This document shows, piece by piece, positions 7,438 through 12,777 of a stretch of 12,777 bases of DNA. Numbering within the stretch: the first letter of the stretch is position 1; every line of letters starts with the position of its first letter. Source of the DNA: Roseiarcus sp035500275 (GTDB lineage Bacteria; Pseudomonadota; Alphaproteobacteria; Rhizobiales; Beijerinckiaceae); assembly GCA_035500275.1 (NCBI GenBank), contig DATJXI010000073.1, forward strand, positions 1 to 12,777, written 5' to 3'. A model generated the notes under the pieces. That model was not told the origin of the DNA. It made no database searches and worked only from the letters and a program-made list of their open reading frames with translations. The translations under genes were made by a program, and so were the position numbers.

Positions 7438-7442
7438 GTCAA
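7414..7442 (-). promoter_or_regulatory. Candidate sigma70-type promoter of the catabolic operon
   Basis: On the minus strand a perfect -35 TTGACA (7442-7437) and a -10 TATATG (7419-7414) are separated by exactly 17 bp. Transcription would start near 7407, giving a leader of about 45 nt before ATG 7361. It overlaps the divergent tetR promoter almost completely, and the operator elements fill its spacer. Repression of the whole minus-strand operon by a TetR protein at this site is therefore likely. Confidence 0.6.
7421..7441. promoter_or_regulatory. TetR operator-like sequence in the divergent promoter region
   Basis: Two overlapping elements are seen: GTCAAACCGAC (7421-7431), with arms GTC/GAC, and GACTATTATGTCA (7429-7441). 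Both recur with one base changed upstream of the second tetR gene, as GTCAAACTGAC and, on the other strand, TGACTATTGTGTCA. The position inside both divergent promoters is what is expected for an autoregulating TetR repressor of catabolic genes. Confidence 0.55.
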
Positions 7443-7443
7443 T

Positions 7444-7473
7444 ATGAAAAATTCGTTCGTGAGAGAGAACTGA
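7444..7473 (+). CDS. Possible 9-codon leader ORF before tetR
   Basis: ATG 7444 opens a frame encoding MKNSFVREN. It ends at a TGA only 2 nt before the TTG start of tetR and is out of frame with it. The ATG has no Shine-Dalgarno but falls where transcription would begin from the predicted plus-strand promoter, so it could be read as a leaderless message that delivers ribosomes to the TTG start. It could equally be chance. Confidence 0.2.
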   Translation: MKNSFVREN

Positions 7474-7475
7474 AA

Positions 7476-8150
7476 TTGGCCAGAGTCGACCTGATACGAC
7501 GCGCCGAAATCGGCCGTGAGCGACGCGCCAAGAGTCGGGCTCGAATCCTTGAGGCTGCTCGCCTCCTTTTCGTGAGCAGGCCGATTGCCTCCGTCACAGT
7601 CGAAGACGTGACGAGGCAGGCGCGGCTGTCCAAGGGCGCCTTCTATTCGCACTTCCAGAGTCTCGACGAACTGCGCGCCGTCGTTGCGGCGGAGCTGTCG
7701 GCGGAGTTCGAGGATTTCCTCGACTCGAATGTGCGCTCGATCGCTGATCCGGTCGCTCGCATCGCGATCGGCTGTGCGGGCTTTATCGGCGAAGCTCAGC
7801 GTGATCCCGGCTGGGCTGCTTTAATCGCGCGCGGAGCTTGCGCTTTTCCCGCAATTGCGAGCGCAGCTGGAGAGCGGTTGAAAGCAAGCCTTCGGCTTGC
7901 CCAAACCGAGGGGCGCCTGGCCCCCTTTTCGGTCGAAGTCGGCTTCGACTTGGTGTTCGGCGTCGTTCTCCAGGCCATGCGCTCGGCGAGCGAGGCGCGA
8001 TTGTCGCCGCCCGACGTGTCGGACGTCGTGCGCGGCATTCTGCGCGCGCTCGGCGTTAAGGCGGAGGAAGCGGATCGGGCTCTGCTATGGATAGATGAAG
8101 CGGCGACGGCGCGACGCGCAGGTCCGGCGCCAAAGACAAATGCTATCTGA
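7476..8150 (+). CDS. TetR/AcrR-family transcriptional regulator
   Basis: A 224-residue regulator. A basic N-terminal stretch (RRAEIGRERRAK, 8-19) precedes the TetR helix-turn-helix at about 40-60 (TVEDVTRQARLSKGAFYSHF); a helical ligand domain follows. The start is TTG 7476. No ATG lies in frame between 7353 and there, and the protein then aligns from residue 1 with the paralogue at 9168-9905 (MAKINLERRAEIGRE against LARVDLIRRAEIGRE). A GAGAG purine stretch lies about 8 nt upstream. It is divergent from the catabolic operon and is followed 15 nt later by the FAH-fold gene, so the two are probably co-transcribed. By family it should repress from the intergenic operator and release on binding an aromatic or acyl-CoA effector; the effector is unknown. 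About half of the first 60 residues are identical to the second TetR. Confidence 0.9.
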   Translation: MARVDLIRRAEIGRERRAKSRARILEAARLLFVSRPIASVTVEDVTRQARLSKGAFYSHFQSLDELRAVVAAELSAEFEDFLDSNVRSIADPVARIAIGCAGFIGEAQRDPGWAALIARGACAFPAIASAAGERLKASLRLAQTEGRLAPFSVEVGFDLVFGVVLQAMRSASEARLSPPDVSDVVRGILRALGVKAEEADRALLWIDEAATARRAGPAPKTNAI

Positions 8151-8165
8151 AAGGAAAGTGACGCT

Positions 8166-9161
8166 ATGGCTACTAATCTCGTTCGTTTTGACCTGGGCGG
8201 CGGAGCCGCGCGATGGGGCGTCCTTGCCGGCTCTGGCGTATCGCCATTGAACGGGGACTACCCGACCACGGCGGCGCTGATTGAGCGAGGGGAAGCCGAC
8301 TGGCGCGCGGCGCGGAAGGCTCCCGCAAGCCTGTCGCTCGACTCTCTAAAGATACTGTCGCCCGTGACGGCGCCGTGCCGTCTCTACTGCCAGGGCGCCA
8401 ATTACCGGCAGCACATGATCGAATCCGGCATGAATCCGGACGCAAAGCTGTTCAACATGTTCTTCACGAAATCGGACGCGTCGCTCGCGTCCGCTCACGA
8501 CGTCGTCGTGCGCCCCAAGCACGTCGCGCTGCTCGATTACGAGATCGAGCTGGCGCTCGTCTTCCGCCGCGCAATCGACAAGCCGGTCACGGTGAGACGC
8601 GAGCAAATCAAAGACTATGTCTTCGGCGTCGCGATCGCCAACGACTTGAGCGCTCGCGACGTGCAATTGCCGCAGACCCAGTTCTTCAAGGGGAAGAGCT
8701 ATCGCGGCTTCTGCCCGCTGGGCCCATGGCTGACCATCCTCGATGGCGACGAGTTCGATCTTCTCGACAACCTCGAGCTTGAGCTAGCGGTGAACGGCGC
8801 CGTGCGGCAGCGCGATTCCACCCGGAACCTTGTCTTCAAGCCGGCCGAAACAATCTCGGAATTGTCCACCTTCGCCAATGTCGCGCCGGGAGACGTCCTT
8901 CTTACCGGAACGCCGAGCGGCTGCGCGCTGCGCGTGCCCCCGCCAGCGATCCGCCGAATCGTACAGCTGCTTCCCGATCGCCAATTCTGGAAGCTTTTCC
9001 TCAATTCCCAAAGCCGGCGGCCGCAGTACCTCAAGCCCGGCGACCGGGTCACTGCGCGCATCTATAGCGCCGACGGACGTCTCGACCTCGGCGAGCAGCG
9101 GACCGAGATTATTGCGGAGCCCGTGACGACGACCGGGGCAAAAACACAATCGGCGGCCTAA
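8166..9161 (+). CDS. Fumarylacetoacetate-hydrolase-fold enzyme (FAH family)
   Basis: A 331-residue protein of the FAH superfamily, whose members hydrolyse, hydrate, decarboxylate or isomerise 2-oxo/enol acids with a divalent metal. The core shows GANYRQH (77-83, candidate catalytic His), the metal ligands E126 and E128 in LDYEIELALVF (123-133), D160 in IANDLSARD (157-165), the FKGKSYRGFCPLGPW loop (174-188) and TGTPSG (247-252). A stretch of about 36 residues separates GTPSG from LKPGD (289-293), longer than in most bacterial FAH enzymes. Such enzymes sit in meta-cleavage and homoprotocatechuate pathways, so this one is placed to process the product of the extradiol dioxygenase. The exact reaction cannot be chosen from sequence. 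It is preceded by AAAGGAAAG and probably shares a transcript with the upstream tetR. Confidence 0.9.
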   Translation: MATNLVRFDLGGGAARWGVLAGSGVSPLNGDYPTTAALIERGEADWRAARKAPASLSLDSLKILSPVTAPCRLYCQGANYRQHMIESGMNPDAKLFNMFFTKSDASLASAHDVVVRPKHVALLDYEIELALVFRRAIDKPVTVRREQIKDYVFGVAIANDLSARDVQLPQTQFFKGKSYRGFCPLGPWLTILDGDEFDLLDNLELELAVNGAVRQRDSTRNLVFKPAETISELSTFANVAPGDVLLTGTPSGCALRVPPPAIRRIVQLLPDRQFWKLFLNSQSRRPQYLKPGDRVTARIYSADGRLDLGEQRTEIIAEPVTTTGAKTQSAA

Positions 9162-9167
9162 GGAGCC

Positions 9168-9905
9168 TTATTGCGCGCGCGCGGCGTTTGCTCGCTCGAG
9201 CGGAACCGGCGGATCTCGAAGCTCCGCCTCAAGCGGACCTTCGTCCTCTTTGAGGGCCGACCGCGCTGCGGCTCGCCTAAAGCCGGCGAGTCGCGAGCCA
9301 ATCGACTTGGCGTCGCGCCCTGATATTCCGATTGCGGCCAGAATGCTGCGGACCGCGCCCGCCCGGTCGCGCTCGTCCAGACGGTCGTCTCCGATCGCCG
9401 ACGTGACCTGAAGAACGATCCCAAACGCCACTTCTAAGCCCAGCTCCAGAGACAATCCCGCCTGCGGCGATTGTTTTAGCGCCTCGCGCAGGTCTTCCGA
9501 GAGCCTGCTCCGGGCGCCCCGCCCCACCGCCGGATAGGATCTCGCCATTCGGGCGACGAGCAAGGCCCAGGACCGGTCCTCCAGCGCCTTTCCGATGAAG
9601 GAGTCGCAGCCAAAGGCAACCCGAAGAAGCGGATCGGGAATCGTCAGCCGTTGGCGCTGAATGAGGTCGTCGAGGGACTGGATGAGGTCATCGGCGACGG
9701 CCGCAGCGAGCTCGCCGAGATCGTTAAAGTGGCTGTAAAAGGTTCCCTTCGCGACCCCGGCCTTATTCACAACCTCGTCGACCGTGACGGCCTCCCACGC
9801 CCCCCGCGAAAACAACGCCTTCGCTGCGGCGATCAACTGCGCTTTTGTTCTCGCGCGCTTCTCCCGCCCGATTTCCGCACGCCGCTCGAGATTGATCTTC
9901 GCCAT
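9168..9905 (-). CDS. TetR/AcrR-family transcriptional regulator (second, paralogous)
   Basis: A 245-residue regulator with the helix-turn-helix at about 41-60 (TVDEVVNKAGVAKGTFYSHF) and an all-helical effector domain. Similarity to the first TetR runs through the whole chain, including GC..FIG in the effector domain and FG.VLQ further on, so the two arose by duplication or share a close ancestor. The start is ATG 9905 with AGGAG 6 nt upstream; an upstream frame reaching 9953 overlaps the promoter and is rejected. It converges on the FAH-fold gene with only 6 nt between the stop codons, leaving no room for a terminator. The operator-like site in its own promoter suggests autoregulation. Two TetR proteins on one locus may respond to different intermediates, such as the substrate and a CoA thioester; this is inferred. 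Confidence 0.92.
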   Translation of the reverse strand: MAKINLERRAEIGREKRARTKAQLIAAAKALFSRGAWEAVTVDEVVNKAGVAKGTFYSHFNDLGELAAAVADDLIQSLDDLIQRQRLTIPDPLLRVAFGCDSFIGKALEDRSWALLVARMARSYPAVGRGARSRLSEDLREALKQSPQAGLSLELGLEVAFGIVLQVTSAIGDDRLDERDRAGAVRSILAAIGISGRDAKSIGSRLAGFRRAAARSALKEDEGPLEAELRDPPVPLERANAARAQ

Positions 9906-9923
9906 CACCCACTCCTGATTCGC

Positions 9924-9959
9924 ATCATAGGATATTCGGTCAAACTGACACAATAGTCA
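9924..9959 (-). promoter_or_regulatory. Promoter and operator-like site of the second tetR gene
   Basis: On the minus strand a -10 TATGAT (9929-9924) lies 18 bp after a weak -35 TTGTGT (9953-9948). The region 9939-9959 holds GTCAAACTGAC and TGACACAATAGTCA, near-copies of the two elements in the divergent region at 7421-7441. The operator overlaps the -35 element and spacer, consistent with repression. Promoter calls are by eye. Confidence 0.45.
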
Positions 9960-10263
9960 TTTAAGACGTTTGCGAGGATTGACGACCTGAGCAGACGCGC
10001 GGGGGGCGCGTGCGGGGGGAGATTGCGAAGATCCTCCAGGAGCCGATGACACGGCCCAATCCGGTCGTGAGGGCCGGCGCGCAGCCCACGGAAACGATCC
10101 GCGCGGCGTGACGCCGCCTTGGACGAGAGCGCGGAGGAACACGCCCGCAAATATGCTCGACGCGGCGCGCTTCATGCGACCCGGCGCGCGCCGCATGAGT
10201 AGTATCCACACGAGCTTTCCGGCGGCATGCGACTGGGCGTGAGGACCGTTCCGAATATGATCT

Positions 10264-10277
10264 GCGCCGTTCGGCGC
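10264..10277. repeat. Perfect 6-bp inverted repeat
   Basis: GCGCCG and CGGCGC flank TT, so the sequence can fold as a 5-bp stem with a GTTC tetraloop. No T-run follows on either strand. It is in the non-coding region, with no assigned role. Confidence 0.45.
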
Positions 10278-10297
10278 GGACGCGACGGCATGCGTTG

Positions 10298-10327
10298 AGA
10301 GCCCGTCTAAGGACTTTGGGAGGCTCT
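10298..10327. repeat. Inverted repeat AGAGCC/GGCTCT with 18-nt loop
   Basis: AGAGCC (10298-10303) pairs with GGCTCT (10322-10327). It lies at the left end of a hairpin-rich non-coding stretch that continues to about 10455. It could be the closing stem of a structured RNA or chance. Confidence 0.3.
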
Positions 10328-10438
10328 AGTGGAGGGGGTTCCTGTCGCTATTCCGCGCTTCTCTCACCTGTCCCGGGAGCTGACCTCCATTTCTCGGCAT
10401 CCGGCTTGACCCTGTTTGTCAGGATGGGTTGGTGACTC

Positions 10439-10453
10439 CGAGGGCGCCCCTCG
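10439..10453. repeat. Perfect 6-bp inverted repeat CGAGGG/CCCTCG
   Basis: CGAGGG and CCCTCG surround a CGC triloop. A weaker hairpin (CCTG 10411-10414 with CAGG 10420-10423) lies just upstream. No T-run follows, so neither looks like an intrinsic terminator. Confidence 0.4.
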
Positions 10454-10516
10454 CCGGTACCCTAGCGCCTATGGCGACAAGGCCTTTGACCTCACAAATT
10501 TGGACGCGGTCTTGCG

Positions 10517-10546
10517 TTGACGCCGCGGCGCGTGTTAACCTTTTAT
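10517..10546 (+). promoter_or_regulatory. Weak candidate promoter of the ATPase gene
   Basis: TTGACG (10517-10522) is followed after 18 bp by TTTTAT (10541-10546), about 25 nt before ATG 10572. The -35 is good and the -10 poor. It is the best match in the AT-richer stretch ahead of the gene. Confidence 0.25.
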
Positions 10547-10571
10547 TGTCTTTGTCACCCAGGTCTTCTCG

Positions 10572-12777
10572 ATGTCAAGCGTGGCTGAGCAAGACTTGTG
10601 CGGCGACTTCGCGATTTATCAAAGTAATTGGGACTATCTTTCAGATCGATTGCGCCACCTCGATTTGGGTTTACGAATACTTCTGAGCAGAACGCCTTCG
10701 CGCGACGCTGATTCCTTGGCTCCGTTCAAGGGGCTGGTGATCTCAGATGCGGAGATTTCCCGACTGCTCGATGGCCCGCAAGATCGGGCAGCGCCCCTGG
10801 CGGACCACGAAAGAAAGTCGCGCGAAGCGGCGGCCAACCTCCACCTCAAGATTCGGGAACGAAGTTCGGCGACCCAACGTACTGGCGAGTCGCTGTTTCT
10901 GCCGCGCCTAAGCGAGTTGTTCGGTCTCACTCAGTTCGAAGAGCAGTGCCTGGTCGTTTGCTTGGCGCCCGAACTGGACCGCAAATACGAGAAGCTCTAC
11001 GCTTATCTTCAAGACGACTCCACCCAGCGCAAGCCGACGGTCGACTTCGTCCTCCGGCTCTTGTGCGAAAGCCAGGCTGAGCAGGCGCTCGCGCGGGCAG
11101 CGTTCAAGCCTGACGCGCCTCTGCGCAAATTCATGCTCTTGAACGTCGTCGACGGGCAACCCGACAGTCCCGCGCCGCTCGTCGCGCGCGCGCTCAAGCT
11201 CGATGATCGCATCGTCGATTTCGTCCTTGGACAGAAAAGCGTCGATGCTCGTCTTGAGCGGTTAGCCCGCATCGCAATTCCGCACCAACCTAGCGCCCAT
11301 GCGCCGGCCGCTGCGGACCTGTATCAAAGCGCCGTGCGCTTCATGCAGGCGCATTTTTTGGAGCCGCAGTCCGCGAATCGCAATCTGATGCTCTGGCTGC
11401 ACGGGCCGGCGGATCGCGAAAAGCGGGCGATCGTCGAGGCCCTTTGCGGCGAGTTCGGGCTTCCGTTGTTGGTCGCTGACGTGGCCGCGATGCAGGCGGG
11501 GCCGAGGCCGATTGCTCAGTCCGCGTGGCTGCTTGGCCGCGAGTCTGCTCTGAAGTCGGCCGCGCTCTTAATGGAGAACATGGACAGCCTCGTTGCTGAA
11601 CCTGACAAGCATCGTGCGGAATTGGATGCGTTGATCGCGGCGGCAAAGATGTTTTCGCGTCTGACCTTCATGTTTGCGAGTGCGCCCTGGCGTCCGCAAG
11701 ACGAAACACATGACTATCTGTTCCTGTCCGTTGCCGTGCCCCGCCCGGACGTCGGCGTCTGCAAGCGTCTTTGGGACCAGGGCCTGGCTGCATCGAACCG
11801 CCTTGCCGACGACGTCGACAGCGCCGTTCTGGCCAGCGCCTTCCGATTTGGCGCGAGCGAGATTCACGACGCCTTGCAGGCTGCGGAGAATCTGGCGCGC
11901 TGGCGGTCGCCCCAAGCGTGGCGGATCACCGCGGCCGATTTAGCGGCCGCCTGCCGCGCGCAATCGAGCCCCCGGCTTGGGGCGCTCGCTCACAAGATCG
12001 AACCGAGGCACAGTTGGAGCGACATTGTTTTGCCGCAGGACGCGCTAGCGCAGCTCAAGGAGCTTTGCGAGCAGGCGCGCCATCGACATCGCGTCTACGG
12101 CGAATGGGGTTTTGACCGCAAACTATCCCTTGGAAAGGGATTGAACGCGCTCTTCTCGGGCCCTCCAGGCACGGGAAAGACCATGGCGGCCGAGGTGATC
12201 GCCAACGAACTGCGACGCGATCTCTACAGGATCGATCTTTCGCAGGTCGTGAGCAAATACATCGGCGAGACCGAAAAGAACCTTCACCACATATTCCAGG
12301 AAGCGCAGACCGCGCACGCGATTCTGTTCTTCGACGAGGCGGACGCCTTGTTCGGCAAACGGTCCGAAGTGAAGGACGCGCACGACCGCTACGCGAACAT
12401 CGAGGTTGGCTACCTCCTGCAGAAGATGGAGGAATACGAGGGGGTCGCGATTCTGGCGACCAATCTGAGCCGGCACATCGACGAAGCCTTCGTGCGGCGA
12501 ATGCATTTCATGACGGATTTTCCTTTTCCCGACGAAGAGCATCGCCGCCAGATTTGGCAGGTCGTGTTCCCGCATGAGGCGCCGCTCGCGGACAAAGTGG
12601 ATTTCGATCTTCTGGCGCGGGAGATTAAGCTCGCCGGCGGCAACATCAAGAACATCGCTTTGGCCGCGGCGTTCTATGCGGCTGGCGATGGACAGGTCAT
12701 TGAGATGCGCCACCTCTGGCGCGCCGCCCGGCGCGAACACCAGAAGCTGGGACGAACGTGGGAAGAAACCAGGGCCA
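10572..12777 (+). CDS. Two-module AAA+ ATPase, similar in layout to contractile-injection-system ATPases (3' end cut by window edge)
   Basis: 735 codons are visible. The N-terminal ~260 residues are helical and include FGLTQFEEQCLVVCLAPELD, resembling the N-terminal winged-helix region of ATPases from extracellular contractile injection systems (Afp15/Pvc15-like). A first AAA-like module is degenerate: HGPADREKRA (277-286) stands where a Walker A should be, and ALLMENMDS where a Walker B should be. The second module is intact: GPPGTGKT (530-537, K536), the pore-type loop KYIGETEKN, Walker B ILFFDEAD (584-591, D588/E589), sensor ILATN (627-631) and paired arginines R642/R643. It probably remodels or assembles a protein complex in the cytoplasm. 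ATG 10572 follows an in-frame TAA at 10536 and has only a weak AGG as ribosome-binding site. The AAA call is firm; the injection-system link rests on remembered family resemblance. Confidence 0.85.
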   Translation, partial: MSSVAEQDLCGDFAIYQSNWDYLSDRLRHLDLGLRILLSRTPSRDADSLAPFKGLVISDAEISRLLDGPQDRAAPLADHERKSREAAANLHLKIRERSSATQRTGESLFLPRLSELFGLTQFEEQCLVVCLAPELDRKYEKLYAYLQDDSTQRKPTVDFVLRLLCESQAEQALARAAFKPDAPLRKFMLLNVVDGQPDSPAPLVARALKLDDRIVDFVLGQKSVDARLERLARIAIPHQPSAHAPAAADLYQSAVRFMQAHFLEPQSANRNLMLWLHGPADREKRAIVEALCGEFGLPLLVADVAAMQAGPRPIAQSAWLLGRESALKSAALLMENMDSLVAEPDKHRAELDALIAAAKMFSRLTFMFASAPWRPQDETHDYLFLSVAVPRPDVGVCKRLWDQGLAASNRLADDVDSAVLASAFRFGASEIHDALQAAENLARWRSPQAWRITAADLAAACRAQSSPRLGALAHKIEPRHSWSDIVLPQDALAQLKELCEQARHRHRVYGEWGFDRKLSLGKGLNALFSGPPGTGKTMAAEVIANELRRDLYRIDLSQVVSKYIGETEKNLHHIFQEAQTAHAILFFDEADALFGKRSEVKDAHDRYANIEVGYLLQKMEEYEGVAILATNLSRHIDEAFVRRMHFMTDFPFPDEEHRRQIWQVVFPHEAPLADKVDFDLLAREIKLAGGNIKNIALAAAFYAAGDGQVIEMRHLWRAARREHQKLGRTWEETRA

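Larger units (their letters stand above)
9960..10571. other. 612-nt non-coding region between the catabolic locus and the ATPase
   Basis: No convincing gene is seen on either strand. The open frames here are Arg/Pro/Ser-rich, lack a Shine-Dalgarno and resemble no family known to me. The left part (to about 10250) is very GC-rich. The right part holds several short inverted repeats, and the last 60 nt are AT-richer and contain the ATPase leader. No IS terminal repeats, target duplications, tRNA or CRISPR repeats are visible. It marks the border between two unrelated loci. Confidence 0.5.

Noticed and set aside
9162..9167. Terminator between the convergent FAH-fold and second tetR genes
   Set aside because: Only 6 nt separate the stops and no hairpin with a T-run is seen on either side.
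9957..10211. 84-codon minus-strand ORF upstream of the second tetR
   Set aside because: It is Arg/Pro/Ser-rich with no Shine-Dalgarno and a frame bias explained by very high GC; no family resemblance.
10457..10518. Short stretch reading YGDKAFDLTNLDAVLR then stop, faintly like a transposase motif
   Set aside because: Only one short string resembles DDE transposases; the flanking codons do not, and no inverted terminal repeats are visible.
10429..10686. 85-codon plus-strand ORF overlapping the ATPase start
   Set aside because: It overlaps the better-supported ATPase in another frame and has low-complexity composition.
12123..12740. 205-codon minus-strand ORF opposite the second AAA module
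   Set aside because: It is antisense to Walker A, Walker B and sensor motifs, so it is a shadow frame.

Overview
The window is GC-rich DNA, with the codon use, Shine-Dalgarno sequences and tight operon spacing of a proteobacterium. It is most likely an alphaproteobacterium, perhaps of the Hyphomicrobiales; this is an impression from protein style, as no rRNA or marker gene is present. Every gene in positions 1-9905 fits one catabolic locus for an aromatic compound or a compound that can be aromatised. Positions 9906-10571 are non-coding. From 10572 a different locus begins with a large AAA+ ATPase that runs off the right edge.

Minus-strand operon (read 7361 down to 1): an internally deleted MhpA-type flavin hydroxylase (6954-7361), a type I extradiol dioxygenase of the VOC fold (5819-6928), a class I acyl-CoA synthetase (3840-5780), two small membrane proteins, DUF883/ElaB-like (3415-3843) and holin-X-like (2917-3411), a full-length TfdB/PheA-type FAD monooxygenase (1026-2846), and an MDR-family zinc-binding dehydrogenase/quinone oxidoreductase cut by the left edge (1-833). 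The first five genes lie close together, with an ATGA overlap between the synthetase and the DUF883-like gene and a 3-nt gap before the holin-X-like gene. The spacers before the monooxygenase and the MDR gene are longer (70 and 192 nt).

Plus-strand unit: a TetR regulator (7476-8150, TTG start) followed 15 nt later by a fumarylacetoacetate-hydrolase-fold enzyme (8166-9161). A second, paralogous TetR gene (9168-9905, minus strand) converges on it. The 114-nt gap between 7361 and 7476 holds overlapping divergent promoters and an operator-like sequence. A closely similar sequence lies upstream of the second tetR, suggesting that both regulators read related sites.

Inferred pathway: the monooxygenase makes a catechol-type diol, the dioxygenase opens the ring by meta cleavage, the FAH-fold enzyme processes the cleavage product, the acyl-CoA synthetase activates a carboxylate (side chain or ring-cleavage acid), and the MDR enzyme carries out a reduction or oxidation. 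The substrate cannot be read from the sequence. The embedded membrane-protein pair and the deleted flavoprotein at the head of the operon are the odd parts of the locus.

The right-hand ATPase (10572 to the edge) has an N-terminal region, a degenerate first AAA module and an intact second one. This layout resembles the ATPases found with extracellular contractile injection systems. Whether such a system follows can only be decided from sequence beyond the window.
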